36,207 nucleotides of DNA from Berkiella sp964502705 (GTDB lineage Bacteria > Pseudomonadota > Gammaproteobacteria > Berkiellales > Berkiellaceae): contig CAZCXZ010000023.1 in assembly GCA_964502705.1 (NCBI GenBank), positions 1 through 36,207 on the forward strand, in the 5' to 3' direction. The stretch's first letter is position 1. Each line of letters begins with the position of its first letter. The notes beneath the pieces are model-generated. The model had not been told where the DNA came from and ran no database searches. It saw only the letters and a program-made list of their open reading frames with translations. Position numbers and translations under genes: made by a program. Of the stretch, positions 15,331 to 24,959 are shown piece by piece.

Positions 15331-17148
15331 CTAAGACGCAGATGAATTTAGCATCTCGCTCAGTGCGTGTTCTACTTCACTCGCTGTCACAGTACTCTTT
15401 TGCCCATCACGTGAACCACGTAATAGTGCAGCCTGTGCTTTGCGACGCTGCAGGTGGCTAGCTAACCCAGTACCCGCAGGAATAAGTCGGCCAACAATAA
15501 CGTTTTCTTTCAGTCCGCGCAACTCATCTTTTTTGCCACTGACTGCCGCTTCGGTTAGAACGCGGGTGGTTTCTTGGAAAGAAGCCGCTGAAATGAACGA
15601 TTCTGTTGCTAATGATGCTTTCGTAATACCTAAGAGCATCGGTTCAATACGCGCCACAATCTTATTCTTAGCAACCATCTCTTTGTTCACATCGTTTACA
15701 CGATAAACTTCAAGCTGCTCGCCTTTTAAGAAGCGTGTATCACCCGGATCGCTAATAACGACTTTACGTAGCATCTGACGAACGATTGTCTCGATGTGCT
15801 TATCGTTGATGTTAACGCCTTGTAAGCGGTAAACATCTTGCACTTCGTTGACGATGTAGTTTGCCAAAGCACCAACGCCTAGCAAGCGTAAGATGTCATG
15901 CGGGTTGGCTGGGCCATCCGCAATCACTTCACCACGCTCAACGTATTCCCCTTCAAAGACGCCAACGTGACGCCATTTAGGAATAAGTTCTTCGTGTGAC
16001 TCGCCACCCTCTTGGGAAGTGATGACCAGTCTTCGCTTACCTTTGGTTTCTTTACCGAAGCTAACAATACCGGAGATCTCTGCCAAAATAGCAGGTTCTT
16101 TTGGTTTGCGCGCTTCAAAGAGATCCGCCACGCGGGGCAGACCGCCGGTGATATCACGTGTCTTAGAGGTTTCTTGCGGAATTCTCGCTAACACGTCACC
16201 GACTTTAATTTGTTGTCCATCTTCAACGCTGACAATAGCATTAGCGCCCAAGAAGTAATGCGCCGGTAAGCTTGTACCTGCAAGGCAAAGATCTTCGCCC
16301 TTATCATTCACAAGCTTCAACATCGGACGTAATTCTTTACCTGAACTTGAACGATATTGTTTCGCATCAGAGATTACGATACTGGATAAACCGGTTAGAT
16401 CATCGGTTTGTCGATGCATGGTTACACCGTCGACCATGTCGACGAAGTTAATGAAACCTGCAACTTCAGTAATAATCGGATGGGTATGCGGATCCCAGTT
16501 TGCAACGGTTTGACCGCTCTGCACTTGATCGCCATCACCAACCGTTAATACGGCACCATAGGGTAATTTATAACGTTCACGATCACGGTTGTGCTCATCC
16601 ATAACGGATAATTCACCGGAGCGGGATACGGTTACATAGTTACCACTGTCGTTCTTAATAATTTTTAAGTTATGTAACTTAATCTTACCCTTGGTCTTAA
16701 TGAGTACGCTATTTTCAGCGGTTGCTCTAGATGCTGCACCACCGATATGGAAGGTACGCATGGTTAACTGTGTACCTGGTTCACCGATTGACTGTGCCGC
16801 GATAACGCCGACAGCTTCACCGCTATTAACCAAGTGGCCACGTGCCAAATCACGGCCATAACACATTGCACACACCCCATGACGGGATTCACAGGTAATA
16901 GGTGAACGAACCAATACTTTATCAACGGTGTTGGTTTCAAGCGTTTCTACCCATGCTTCATCTAGCACGGTTCCCGAAGGAACTAAAATGTCATTACTAC
17001 CGGGCTTCAATACAGCAGAAATTACCGTACGACCTAACACGCGCTCGCGTAACGGTTCAACCACGTCACCGCCTTCAATATGCGGCATCATGACCAAGCC
17101 GTTGGTTGCACCACAATCATGTTCGGTGATGACAACGTCTTGTGCCAC
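15331..17148 (-). CDS. rpoC: RNA polymerase beta' subunit, C-terminal part (downstream of in-frame TGA)
   Basis: This is the second part of RpoC, in the same reading frame as the first part; open reading resumes immediately after the TGA at 17161-17163 with RLVD and then AQDVVITEHDCGA. It contains RSPITCESRHGVCAMCYGRD (second zinc-binding site, Cys residues present), GVIAAQSIGEPGTQLTMRTF and HIGGAASR (trigger loop region), DPHTHPIITEV, ITGGLPRVADLFEARKPKEP and VNEVQDVYRLQGVNINDKHI. Together with the first part it totals about 1405 codons, against 1407 residues in E. coli. The coordinate 17148 is simply the first GTG after the stop; there is no ribosome site, so an independent protein is unlikely. 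Confidence 0.9.
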   Translation of the reverse strand: MAQDVVITEHDCGATNGLVMMPHIEGGDVVEPLRERVLGRTVISAVLKPGSNDILVPSGTVLDEAWVETLETNTVDKVLVRSPITCESRHGVCAMCYGRDLARGHLVNSGEAVGVIAAQSIGEPGTQLTMRTFHIGGAASRATAENSVLIKTKGKIKLHNLKIIKNDSGNYVTVSRSGELSVMDEHNRDRERYKLPYGAVLTVGDGDQVQSGQTVANWDPHTHPIITEVAGFINFVDMVDGVTMHRQTDDLTGLSSIVISDAKQYRSSSGKELRPMLKLVNDKGEDLCLAGTSLPAHYFLGANAIVSVEDGQQIKVGDVLARIPQETSKTRDITGGLPRVADLFEARKPKEPAILAEISGIVSFGKETKGKRRLVITSQEGGESHEELIPKWRHVGVFEGEYVERGEVIADGPANPHDILRLLGVGALANYIVNEVQDVYRLQGVNINDKHIETIVRQMLRKVVISDPGDTRFLKGEQLEVYRVNDVNKEMVAKNKIVARIEPMLLGITKASLATESFISAASFQETTRVLTEAAVSGKKDELRGLKENVIVGRLIPAGTGLASHLQRRKAQAALLRGSRDGQKSTVTASEVEHALSEMLNSSAS

Positions 17149-17160
17149 GTCAACTAAACG

Positions 17161-19548
17161 TCACGTTAAGTAACCAGAGTTAGCCGTTTTGAGCGCAGTA
17201 TCGGCCAAACCTTTACGCGCACCGTGAGTCGAAATAAAGTACTGAAGTACGTTCAAGCCTTCACGGAAGTTTGCGGTAATCGGTGTCTCAATAATCGAGC
17301 CATCTGGTTTCGCCATCAAACCACGCATACCGGCCAACTGTCTGATCTGTGCAGGGCTACCACGAGCGCCAGAATCCGCCATCATGTAAACCGAGTTGAA
17401 AGATTCCTGAGTCACTTCTTCGCCTTTGGCGTTCATGACCTGTTCAGTTGAAATCTCGTCCATCATCGCTTTAGCAACTTGGTCGTTAGCACGGGACCAA
17501 ATATCGATAACTTTATTGTAACGCTCACCATGCGTTACAAGACCTGAGCTGTACTGAGACTCAATTTCTTTTACTTCATCTTCCGCACGGTTAACGATAC
17601 CGCTTTTCGCGGTAGGAATGACTAAATCGTCAATACCAATCGAACAACCTGAAATAGTTGCATAACGGAAACCGAAGTACATTAATTGATCGGCAAAGAT
17701 AACTGTGTCTTTTAAGCCAACTTGGCGGTAACACTGGTTAACTAAGCGTGAAATCGCTTTCTTAGTTAAGGTTTGGTTCACTAATGTGAATGGCATACCT
17801 TTTGGCAGCAATTCAGACAACAGTGCGCGACCCACAGTTGATTCAACGAGTTGTCGCTTAACTTCACCTTCTTCTTGATTATTTTCAACATCCACACGTA
17901 CGCGGATCTTGGCATGTAAATCAACTGCTTTAGCTGAATATGCACGATGAACTTCTGCCACATCGGAGAAGATCATGCCTTCGCCTTTAGCGTTCACTTT
18001 TTCACGTGTTACATAATAAAGACCTAAAACCACGTCTTGGGATGGAACAATAATCGGCTCACCGTTTGCAGGTGAAAGAACGTTATTGGTCGACATCATC
18101 AGTGCACGTGCTTCTAATTGTGCTTCAATCGTCAACGGTACGTGAACGGCCATTTGGTCACCGTCAAAGTCCGCGTTATAGGCGGCGCAGACTAACGGAT
18201 GTAATTGAATCGCTTTACCTTCAATTAGGACAGGTTCAAATGCTTGAATACCTAATCTATGCAAGGTAGGTGCTCGGTTTAGAAGTACAGGATGCTCGCG
18301 GATCACTTCTTCTAAAATATCCCAAACTTCAGGACCTTCACGCTCAACCATTTTCTTAGCCGCTTTAATAGTGGTCGCAAGACCTCTTAATTCAAGCTTA
18401 CTGAAAATAAATGGTTTAAATAATTCCAATGCCATTTTCTTAGGTAAACCACATTGGTGTAAACGCAATGTAGGGCCTACTACGATCACGGAACGACCAG
18501 AGTAATCGACACGCTTACCTAATAAGTTTTGACGGAAACGACCTTGCTTACCTTTAATCATATCCGCTAAAGATTTTAACGGACGTTTATTGGAGCCCGT
18601 GATAGCTCTACCACGACGACCATTATCCAAGAGCGCGTCAACCGCTTCCTGTAACATACGCTTTTCGTTGCGTACGATGATGTCAGGCGCATTCAGATCG
18701 AGTAAACGCTTGAGACGGTTGTTACGGTTAATAACGCGACGATATAAATCGTTCAAGTCAGAGGTCGCAAAACGACCACCATCCAACGGTACTAACGGAC
18801 GTAAATCCGGTGGCAATACAGGCAATACCGTCATGATCATCCATTCGGGTTTATTGCCAGAATCCAAGAATGCTTCCACCAGCTTGAGGCGCTTAGCCAA
18901 TTTCTTCGACTTGGTCTCAGAATTGGTGGTAGGAATTTCTTCACGAATCGTTTCAGCTTCGGTTTTAAGATCGATGCGTTTGAGAAGCTCTTTAACCGCT
19001 TCTGCACCCATACGCGCATCAAATTCGTCACCGTACTGTTCAATCGCATCCAGGTAAGCTTCTTCAGATAACAGCTGACCTTTTTCTAATGGGGTCATGC
19101 CTGGATCAATAACAACATAGGCTTCGAAGTATAAAATGCGTTCGATATCACGCAAGGTCATATCAAGTAATAGACCAATACGGGAAGGTAATGATTTTAA
19201 GAACCAAATATGTGCAACTGGGCTTGCAAGTTCCACGTGACCCATGCGTTCACGACGCACTTTGGCCAAGGTAACTTCCACACCACATTTTTCACAAATA
19301 ACACCACGATGCTTGAGGCGTTTGTATTTGCCACATAAGCATTCGTAATCTTTTACTGGTCCAAATATTTTGGCACAGAACAAACCATCTCTCTCTGGTT
19401 TGAAAGTTCGGTAGTTAATGGTTTCAGGCTTTTTAACCTCACCATAAGACCAAGAGAGGATCAGTTCCGGTGGCGCAAGGCCAACCGCGACCCTATCAAA
19501 ATCGTGACCTTTCGTTTGCTGGCGTATGATAGAAAGTAAATCTCTCAA
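17161..19548 (-). CDS. rpoC: RNA polymerase beta' subunit, N-terminal part (ends at in-frame TGA)
   Basis: RpoC is the catalytic beta' subunit of RNA polymerase. This part holds the zinc-binding YECLCGKYKRLKHRGVICEK, the clamp, the NADFDGDQ active-site loop that chelates catalytic magnesium, and the start of the bridge helix (GLADTALKTANSGYLT). It then stops at TGA where E. coli has R798. The start is a TTG at 19548: GGAG lies 8 nt upstream and MRDLLSIIRQQTKG aligns with E. coli MKDLLKFLKAQTK. The gene follows rpoB by 70 nt. An intact product needs a CGA at this position, readthrough, or a sequence correction; the rest shows no decay. Confidence 0.93.
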   Translation of the reverse strand: MRDLLSIIRQQTKGHDFDRVAVGLAPPELILSWSYGEVKKPETINYRTFKPERDGLFCAKIFGPVKDYECLCGKYKRLKHRGVICEKCGVEVTLAKVRRERMGHVELASPVAHIWFLKSLPSRIGLLLDMTLRDIERILYFEAYVVIDPGMTPLEKGQLLSEEAYLDAIEQYGDEFDARMGAEAVKELLKRIDLKTEAETIREEIPTTNSETKSKKLAKRLKLVEAFLDSGNKPEWMIMTVLPVLPPDLRPLVPLDGGRFATSDLNDLYRRVINRNNRLKRLLDLNAPDIIVRNEKRMLQEAVDALLDNGRRGRAITGSNKRPLKSLADMIKGKQGRFRQNLLGKRVDYSGRSVIVVGPTLRLHQCGLPKKMALELFKPFIFSKLELRGLATTIKAAKKMVEREGPEVWDILEEVIREHPVLLNRAPTLHRLGIQAFEPVLIEGKAIQLHPLVCAAYNADFDGDQMAVHVPLTIEAQLEARALMMSTNNVLSPANGEPIIVPSQDVVLGLYYVTREKVNAKGEGMIFSDVAEVHRAYSAKAVDLHAKIRVRVDVENNQEEGEVKRQLVESTVGRALLSELLPKGMPFTLVNQTLTKKAISRLVNQCYRQVGLKDTVIFADQLMYFGFRYATISGCSIGIDDLVIPTAKSGIVNRAEDEVKEIESQYSSGLVTHGERYNKVIDIWSRANDQVAKAMMDEISTEQVMNAKGEEVTQESFNSVYMMADSGARGSPAQIRQLAGMRGLMAKPDGSIIETPITANFREGLNVLQYFISTHGARKGLADTALKTANSGYLT

Positions 19549-19618
19549 GGTTCTCTCTCCATTATCAATGGATGCAATTCTTTAAATGCTCGTACTTAAG
19601 TTCCACATGGAAGCTATC

Positions 19619-22600
19619 TTAATTCTCGTGCTCAAGTTCCATGTTAATACCCAAGGAGCGGATTTCTTTCACTAATACGTTGAAAGATTCCGGCATACCA
19701 GGTTCCATACGATGGTCGCCATCAACAATGTTTTTATACATCTTGGTACGGCCGGCCACGTCATCGGATTTAACAGTTAACATTTCTTGTAAGGTGTAAG
19801 CAGCACCATAAGCTTCAAGTGCCCACACTTCCATCTCACCGAACCGCTGACCACCAAATTGTGCTTTACCACCTAATGGTTGCTGGGTCACCAAGCTGTA
19901 TGAACCTGTTGAACGCGCATGCATCTTATCATCAACTAAGTGATTCAATTTCAGCATGTACATGTAACCCACGGTTACAGGACGATCAAATGATTCACCG
20001 GTTCGACCATCATATAAAGTGGTTTGCCCCGTTTCTGGCAAATCAGCCATTTTTAACAACTTTTTGATTTCAGCTTCGGTTGCGCCATCAAATACCGGTG
20101 TTGCCATCGGAATACCTGCACGCAAGTTGGTGCTCATTTCCGTCAGCTCTTCATCAGTGAATTGATTAAAATCAATTTTCTGTTGGCCACCGATGCTATA
20201 GATGGAGTGCAAGAATTTGCGAACTTCGTCTAGTGCGCGTCTTTCATCTAGCATCTTACCAATTTTCAGGCCAAGTCCTTTGGCAGCCCAACCTAAGTGG
20301 GTTTCCAAAATCTGACCAACGTTCATACGAGAAGGAACGCCTAATGGGTTCAATACGATATCAACTGGCGTGCCATCTTCTAAGTACGGCATGTCTTCAA
20401 TTGGGGTAATGCTGGAGATTACACCTTTGTTACCATGACGACCGGCCATTTTATCACCAGGCTGAATACGGCGTTTAACTGCCAAGTACACTTTAGCAAT
20501 CTTCAACACGCCCGGTGCCAAATCATCACCTTGTTGTAACTTCGCACGCTTTTCATCACGACGTTGTTCGTAATCTTCACGTAACTTCTTAATACGTTCA
20601 TTAGCTGCTTCAAGCTTTTGATTCGCCTTGTCGTCTTTTAAGCTGATTTCGAACCATTTTTCATTATCTAATTTCTCTAGATAATCACTGGTGATCTTGT
20701 CGCCTGCTTTGAGACCTTGTGGGCCGCCTTCTGCAGTCATACCAATCAACATCTTCTCTACGCGCTGATAAATATCACCTTCACGAATTCGGAATTCGTC
20801 TTCCAAGTCTTTCTTGATACGTTCAAATTCAGTTTTTTCAATTTGTAATGCGCGCGCATCTTTTTCAACGCCATCACGTGTGAAGACATGAACGTCAATG
20901 ACTGTACCATTCATACCGGTTGGTACACGTAATGAAGTGTCTTTTACGTCGGACGCTTTTTCACCAAAGATTGCTCTTAAGAGTTTCTCTTCAGGGGTAA
21001 GTTGTGTTTCACCTTTAGGTGTTACTTTACCGACCAGAATGTCGCCTGCTTCTACTTCAGCACCAATATATACAATGCCGGATTCATCAAGCTTAGACAG
21101 TGCACTTTCACCAACGTTAGGAATATCAGAGGTAATTTCCTCTGGTCCTAATTTGGTATCACGAGCAACACAGGTTAATTCTTCAATATGAATAGTGGTA
21201 AATCTATCTTCTTGAACCACACGTTCACTGATGAGGATGGAATCCTCGAAGTTGTAACCATTCCAAGGCATGAACGCTACTAACAGGTTTTGACCTAAAG
21301 CCAATTCACCCATATCAGTAGACGGACCGTCTGCTAACACGTCGCCAGCTGAAACCTTATCACCTTGCTTGATTAAAGGTTGCTGATTAATGCAAGTATT
21401 TTGGTTGGAACGTGTGTACTTTGTTAAGTTGTAGATATCAACACCCGTTTCGTTTTCGAGCGTTTCATCATCATGAACTCGAATAACAATACGACCTGCG
21501 TCTACGGAATCAACGACACCGCCACGTTTAGCAACAACAGTTACACCCGAATCCGTTGCTACGATACGTTCCATACCGGTACCCACTAAAGGCTTTTCAG
21601 ACTTTAATGTTGGTACAGCTTGACGTTGCATGTTCGAGCCCATCAATGCGCGGTTCGCGTCATCGTGTTCTAAGAACGGAATCAAGGAAGCTGCCACTGA
21701 CACGATTTGCTTAGGTGACACATCCATAAATTGGACTTTTTCTTTGGTTGTGAACGTAAACTCGTTCTTATGACGACATGGTACCAAGTCATCAACTAAC
21801 TCTAAGTTTTCGTTAGAAGAAGCGTTTGCCTGCGCAATAACATAGTCGCCTTCTTCAATCGCCGATAAGAATTCGATTTCATTCGTTACTTTACCGTTAA
21901 CGACTTTACGATAAGGACTTTCTAAAAATCCATATTCGTTGGTTCGAGCATAAACCGCTAAAGAGTTGATCAAACCAATGTTTGGACCTTCAGGCGTTTC
22001 AATTGGGCACACACGACCATAATGCGTTGGATGTACGTCGCGGACTTCGAAGCCTGCTCTTTCACGAGTCAAACCACCGGGTCCTAAAGCAGAAACACGT
22101 CGCTTATGCGTGACTTCTGAGAGCGGATTATTTTGATCCATGAACTGTGACAATTGTGACGAACCAAAGAATTCTTTGATTGCCGCAGAGACAGGTTTAG
22201 CATTAATCAAATCTTGTGGCATTAAGCCGTCAGATTCAGCGACGCTCAAACGCTCTTTCACTGCACGTTCAACGCGCACTAAGCCTACTCGGAATTGGTT
22301 TTCAGCCATTTCACCGACGCTTCGAACACGTCGATTACCCAAGTGATCGATATCGTCCACTTCGCCACGGCCATCACGGATATCAATTAATGTTTTGATA
22401 ACAGCAATAATATCGTCTTTTGATAATACGCCTTGACCTGTGATTTCTTTACGACCAACACGACGGTTGAACTTCATACGACCAACAGCAGACAGATCGT
22501 AACGGTCTTCTGCAAAGAACAAGTTGTTGAATAAGGTTTCAGCAGCTTCTTTGGTTGGCGGCTCACCAGGACGCATCATGCGGTAAATCTCTACCAATGC

Positions 22601-23710
22601 TTCCATTTGTGATTTAGTTGGATCGATTCTTAAGGTATCGGAAATATAAGGACCATGATCCAAATCGTTGGTGTAAAGCGTCGAAAATTCAGTAATGTTC
22701 GCTTTAATCAACGCTTCTAATAATTCAGGGGTAATCTCAGAGTTCGCAGCTGCAACGATTTCGCCGGTCTCGGTATCGATAACATCTTTAGCTAATGCTT
22801 TACCATAGAGGTATTCTCTTGGTGTGCGTAATTCTGTTACGCCGCCTTCTTCCATCTGTCTTGTGTGACGAGGAGTAATACGACGCCCTTCTTCTACAAT
22901 CACGTTGCCTTTTTTGTCGCGAATATCAAACATGGCAGTTTCACCACGTAAGCGACCTGGGATCAAATTCAAAATGAATTCGCCCTTTTCAATCTTGTAT
23001 TCATTCGTTTCGAAGAATATTTCTAACACTTCTTGAGTGCTATAACCCAAACCACGCAACAAAATGGTGGCAGGAATTTTACGACGACGATCGATTCGAA
23101 CAAAAATCGCGTCTTTTGGATCGAATTCAATATCTAACCATGAACCACGATAAGGAATAATACGTGCTGAATAGAGCAATTTACCCGATGAGTGGGTTTT
23201 ACCTTTATCGTGATCGAAAAACACACCAGGTGAACGATGTAACTGCGAAACAATAACACGCTCTGTGCCGTTGATGACAAAGGTACCGTTTGGTGTCATG
23301 AGTGGAATTTCACCCATGTAAACTTCTTGTTCTCGAATATCTTTTACTTTCTTGGTATCGCCAGATGCTTCTTTATCAAATAGCACCAATCGAACAAGCA
23401 CTCGTAATGGCGTCGCATAGGTTAAACCACGTTGTTGGCATTCTTTTACATCAAAGGAAGGTGTCCCCAAGCGGTAACAAACAAACTCCAACTGTGCATT
23501 TCCAGAAAAACTGGTGATTGGAAATACGGAGTTAAATGCTGCTTGCAACCCTATATCTTTGCGATCTTCTATTGCAACATTTGCTTGCAAAAAGGCTAGC
23601 TGGTACGAATCAAGCTGTATAGCAAGGAGTGGAGGGATTTCCTCCGAAGTACTCAGGCGTTTGCCAAAATCAGCTCGCGGTCGCTTTTTCTCGGTATAGG
23701 ATAATGCCAT
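19619..23710 (-). CDS. rpoB: RNA polymerase beta subunit
   Basis: RpoB is the second-largest subunit of RNA polymerase. The 1363-residue protein (E. coli 1342) begins MALSYTEKKRPRADFGKR and includes EQEVYMGEIPLMTPNGTFVI, HRSPGVFFDHDKGKTHSSGK, the rifampicin region SSQLSQFMDQNNPLSEVTHK and RRVSALGPGG, and the C-terminal GGQRFGEMEVWALEAYGAAY. The rifampicin-region residues that commonly mutate (Asp516, His526 and Ser531 in E. coli numbering) are wild type. The C-terminus ends INMELEHEN, close to E. coli. ATG at 23710 with GAGG upstream; an attenuator hairpin separates it from rplL. Confidence 0.99.
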   Translation of the reverse strand: MALSYTEKKRPRADFGKRLSTSEEIPPLLAIQLDSYQLAFLQANVAIEDRKDIGLQAAFNSVFPITSFSGNAQLEFVCYRLGTPSFDVKECQQRGLTYATPLRVLVRLVLFDKEASGDTKKVKDIREQEVYMGEIPLMTPNGTFVINGTERVIVSQLHRSPGVFFDHDKGKTHSSGKLLYSARIIPYRGSWLDIEFDPKDAIFVRIDRRRKIPATILLRGLGYSTQEVLEIFFETNEYKIEKGEFILNLIPGRLRGETAMFDIRDKKGNVIVEEGRRITPRHTRQMEEGGVTELRTPREYLYGKALAKDVIDTETGEIVAAANSEITPELLEALIKANITEFSTLYTNDLDHGPYISDTLRIDPTKSQMEALVEIYRMMRPGEPPTKEAAETLFNNLFFAEDRYDLSAVGRMKFNRRVGRKEITGQGVLSKDDIIAVIKTLIDIRDGRGEVDDIDHLGNRRVRSVGEMAENQFRVGLVRVERAVKERLSVAESDGLMPQDLINAKPVSAAIKEFFGSSQLSQFMDQNNPLSEVTHKRRVSALGPGGLTRERAGFEVRDVHPTHYGRVCPIETPEGPNIGLINSLAVYARTNEYGFLESPYRKVVNGKVTNEIEFLSAIEEGDYVIAQANASSNENLELVDDLVPCRHKNEFTFTTKEKVQFMDVSPKQIVSVAASLIPFLEHDDANRALMGSNMQRQAVPTLKSEKPLVGTGMERIVATDSGVTVVAKRGGVVDSVDAGRIVIRVHDDETLENETGVDIYNLTKYTRSNQNTCINQQPLIKQGDKVSAGDVLADGPSTDMGELALGQNLLVAFMPWNGYNFEDSILISERVVQEDRFTTIHIEELTCVARDTKLGPEEITSDIPNVGESALSKLDESGIVYIGAEVEAGDILVGKVTPKGETQLTPEEKLLRAIFGEKASDVKDTSLRVPTGMNGTVIDVHVFTRDGVEKDARALQIEKTEFERIKKDLEDEFRIREGDIYQRVEKMLIGMTAEGGPQGLKAGDKITSDYLEKLDNEKWFEISLKDDKANQKLEAANERIKKLREDYEQRRDEKRAKLQQGDDLAPGVLKIAKVYLAVKRRIQPGDKMAGRHGNKGVISSITPIEDMPYLEDGTPVDIVLNPLGVPSRMNVGQILETHLGWAAKGLGLKIGKMLDERRALDEVRKFLHSIYSIGGQQKIDFNQFTDEELTEMSTNLRAGIPMATPVFDGATEAEIKKLLKMADLPETGQTTLYDGRTGESFDRPVTVGYMYMLKLNHLVDDKMHARSTGSYSLVTQQPLGGKAQFGGQRFGEMEVWALEAYGAAYTLQEMLTVKSDDVAGRTKMYKNIVDGDHRMEPGMPESFNVLVKEIRSLGINMELEHEN

Positions 23711-23746
23711 TGGGAGTCCTCAGCTAATAGTCACCTAAAAACGACG

Positions 23747-23775
23747 AAAACTGGTGGAGGAAAACCCCCACCAGT
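23747..23775 (-). terminator. Attenuator hairpin between rplL and rpoB
   Basis: On the minus strand an 11-bp stem (23750-23760 with 23765-23775, one G-U pair, loop TTTT) is followed by a short T run (23747-23750). E. coli has a partial terminator at the same place that lowers rpoBC transcription relative to the ribosomal genes. The short T tract fits partial rather than full termination. Confidence 0.65.
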
Positions 23776-23799
23776 CATAACAACAATGAGATTCAAGTA

Positions 23800-24174
23800 T
23801 TACTTGATCTCTACAGTTGCGCCGGATTCTTCTAGTTCTTTCTTGAATTTGTCAGCATCGGCTTTAGAGCAAGCTTCTTTCACAGGAGCTGGTGCACTTT
23901 CAACTAATGCTTTAGCTTCTTTTAAGCCTAAGTTAGTGATTGCACGAACCGCTTTAATGACGTCTACTTTCTTGTCACCAAATGCTTTCAAGATTACATC
24001 GAATTCGGTCTTTTCTTCAGCAGCAGCAGCGGCAGCAACAGGAGCTGCAACAGCAACAGCAGCTTGCGCGGAAACACCTAGTTCGTCTTCCATCTTTTTA
24101 ACAAGTTCAACAACTTCCATAATGGAAAGTTCAACGATTGAATCAAAAATCTTTTGAATTTTGGTATCTGACAT
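23800..24174 (-). CDS. rplL: 50S ribosomal protein L7/L12
   Basis: L7/L12 forms the flexible stalk that recruits translation GTPases. From the ATG at 24174 (GGGAG 8 nt upstream) it is 124 residues. It has the N-terminal dimerisation helices (SIMEVVELVKKMEDELGVSA), an Ala/Val/Pro-rich hinge, and the C-terminal domain EEKTEFDVILKAFGDKKVDV, IKAVRAITNLGLKEAKALVE and SAPAPVKEA. The upstream in-frame TTG start is not needed. It follows rplJ by 49 nt. Confidence 0.97.
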   Translation of the reverse strand: MSDTKIQKIFDSIVELSIMEVVELVKKMEDELGVSAQAAVAVAAPVAAAAAAEEKTEFDVILKAFGDKKVDVIKAVRAITNLGLKEAKALVESAPAPVKEACSKADADKFKKELEESGATVEIK

Positions 24175-24223
24175 GAGTATTTCTCCCGGTAATAATTTCA
24201 ATCAAGCTATCGTAACTTTAATG

Positions 24224-24751
24224 TTACTCGCCTGCTTTTTTACGACGATAATCTTCCAAAGCTCGGACCAAACCACTATGTGGCTCTGCAATTGTACGAA
24301 CCAATTTCGTTGCGGGTGCAAGTAAAGTCGCTGCCAATTGGCTAAGCGCTTCATGACGGCTAGGCAATGAAGCCACAGCGTCAAGCTTGCTCGCATCGTA
24401 ATATTGTCCTGCAACTGATAAAGCTTTTACTTTGAACAACTCATTGCCCTTAGCAAATTCTTTAAACAGTTTGGCTGCAGCACCAGGTTCGTTCTTGGCA
24501 AAACCAAAAACTAGCGGACCTATCAAAGCATCACTCATGCATTCAAAATCGGTGCCTTCTAACGCTTTACGCGCTAAGGTGTTTCGAATCACCCGCAAGT
24601 AAACGCCATTTTGACGCGCTTTTGATCGCAGTGAGGTCATCGCAGGCACTGTAATGCCACGATATTCCGCCACAACGAGTGAAATTGCTTTGCTAGCTAC
24701 GTTCGAGACTTCGGCGACAATCGCTTTTTTATCTTCTAGATTGAGCGCCAC
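24224..24751 (-). CDS. rplJ: 50S ribosomal protein L10
   Basis: L10 anchors the L7/L12 stalk to 23S rRNA and, in complex with L12, represses its own mRNA in E. coli. A GTG at 24751 is the start: AGGAG lies 7 nt upstream and the protein begins MALNLEDKKAIVAEVSNVAS, aligning with E. coli L10. Other landmarks are VAEYRGITVPAMTSLRSKAR, VYLRVIRNTLARKALEGTDF and a C-terminal helix region. The 175-residue length fits the family (E. coli 165). It is preceded by a long leader. Confidence 0.96.
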   Translation of the reverse strand: MALNLEDKKAIVAEVSNVASKAISLVVAEYRGITVPAMTSLRSKARQNGVYLRVIRNTLARKALEGTDFECMSDALIGPLVFGFAKNEPGAAAKLFKEFAKGNELFKVKALSVAGQYYDASKLDAVASLPSRHEALSQLAATLLAPATKLVRTIAEPHSGLVRALEDYRRKKAGE

Positions 24752-24922
24752 TTTGTCTCTCCTTCTAAGGTTATCAACTGCGGTTACATTACTGCTCCCG
24801 CCTACGCAGATTCGTTCTTTAAAAAAGAACTGATTAAGCTTTTGGCACCTGCGGTCTTTGACGTTCACTGTAACTGCACTCGCCCTAAAAGGTTGGGGAG
24901 AAACTGCTACAGGATCTTCTGC
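24752..24922 (-). promoter_or_regulatory. rplJ leader, likely L10-binding mRNA leader
   Basis: A 170-nt untranslated stretch lies between the terminator after rplA and the rplJ start. It contains local inverted repeats, including GTTCTT/AAGAAC at 24812-24828, and a segment GGCGGGAGCAGTAATGTAAC just upstream of the ribosome site. In E. coli the rplJ leader binds the L10-L12 complex for feedback control. The position and size fit such a leader; the fold itself was not tested. Confidence 0.45.
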
Positions 24923-24947
24923 AAAAAGTGGCCCTATAAAGGGCCAC
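24923..24947 (-). terminator. Intrinsic terminator or attenuator after rplA
   Basis: Perfect 8-bp stem GTGGCCCT (24928-24935) and AGGGCCAC (24940-24947) with a 4-nt loop, followed on the minus strand by TTTTT (24923-24927). It lies 13 nt after the rplA stop, between rplKA and rplJL, so it would limit readthrough from the L11 operon into the rplJ unit. Confidence 0.75.
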
Positions 24948-24959
24948 CCTTACAAATCT

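Noticed and set aside
17161..17163. TGA read as tryptophan (alternative code)
   Set aside because: rplN and rplD end at TGA exactly where the family ends, and the tRNA-Trp anticodon is CCA.
17140..17165. Natural split of rpoC into two subunits
   Set aside because: The break is inside the bridge helix, the second part has no ribosome site or own start, and the halves are in one frame separated by a single stop codon. Known rpoC1/rpoC2 splits lie elsewhere.
23786..24157. 123-residue open frame on the + strand
   Set aside because: Antisense shadow of rplL, rich in Ala/Ser because of the Ala-rich hinge; no family match.
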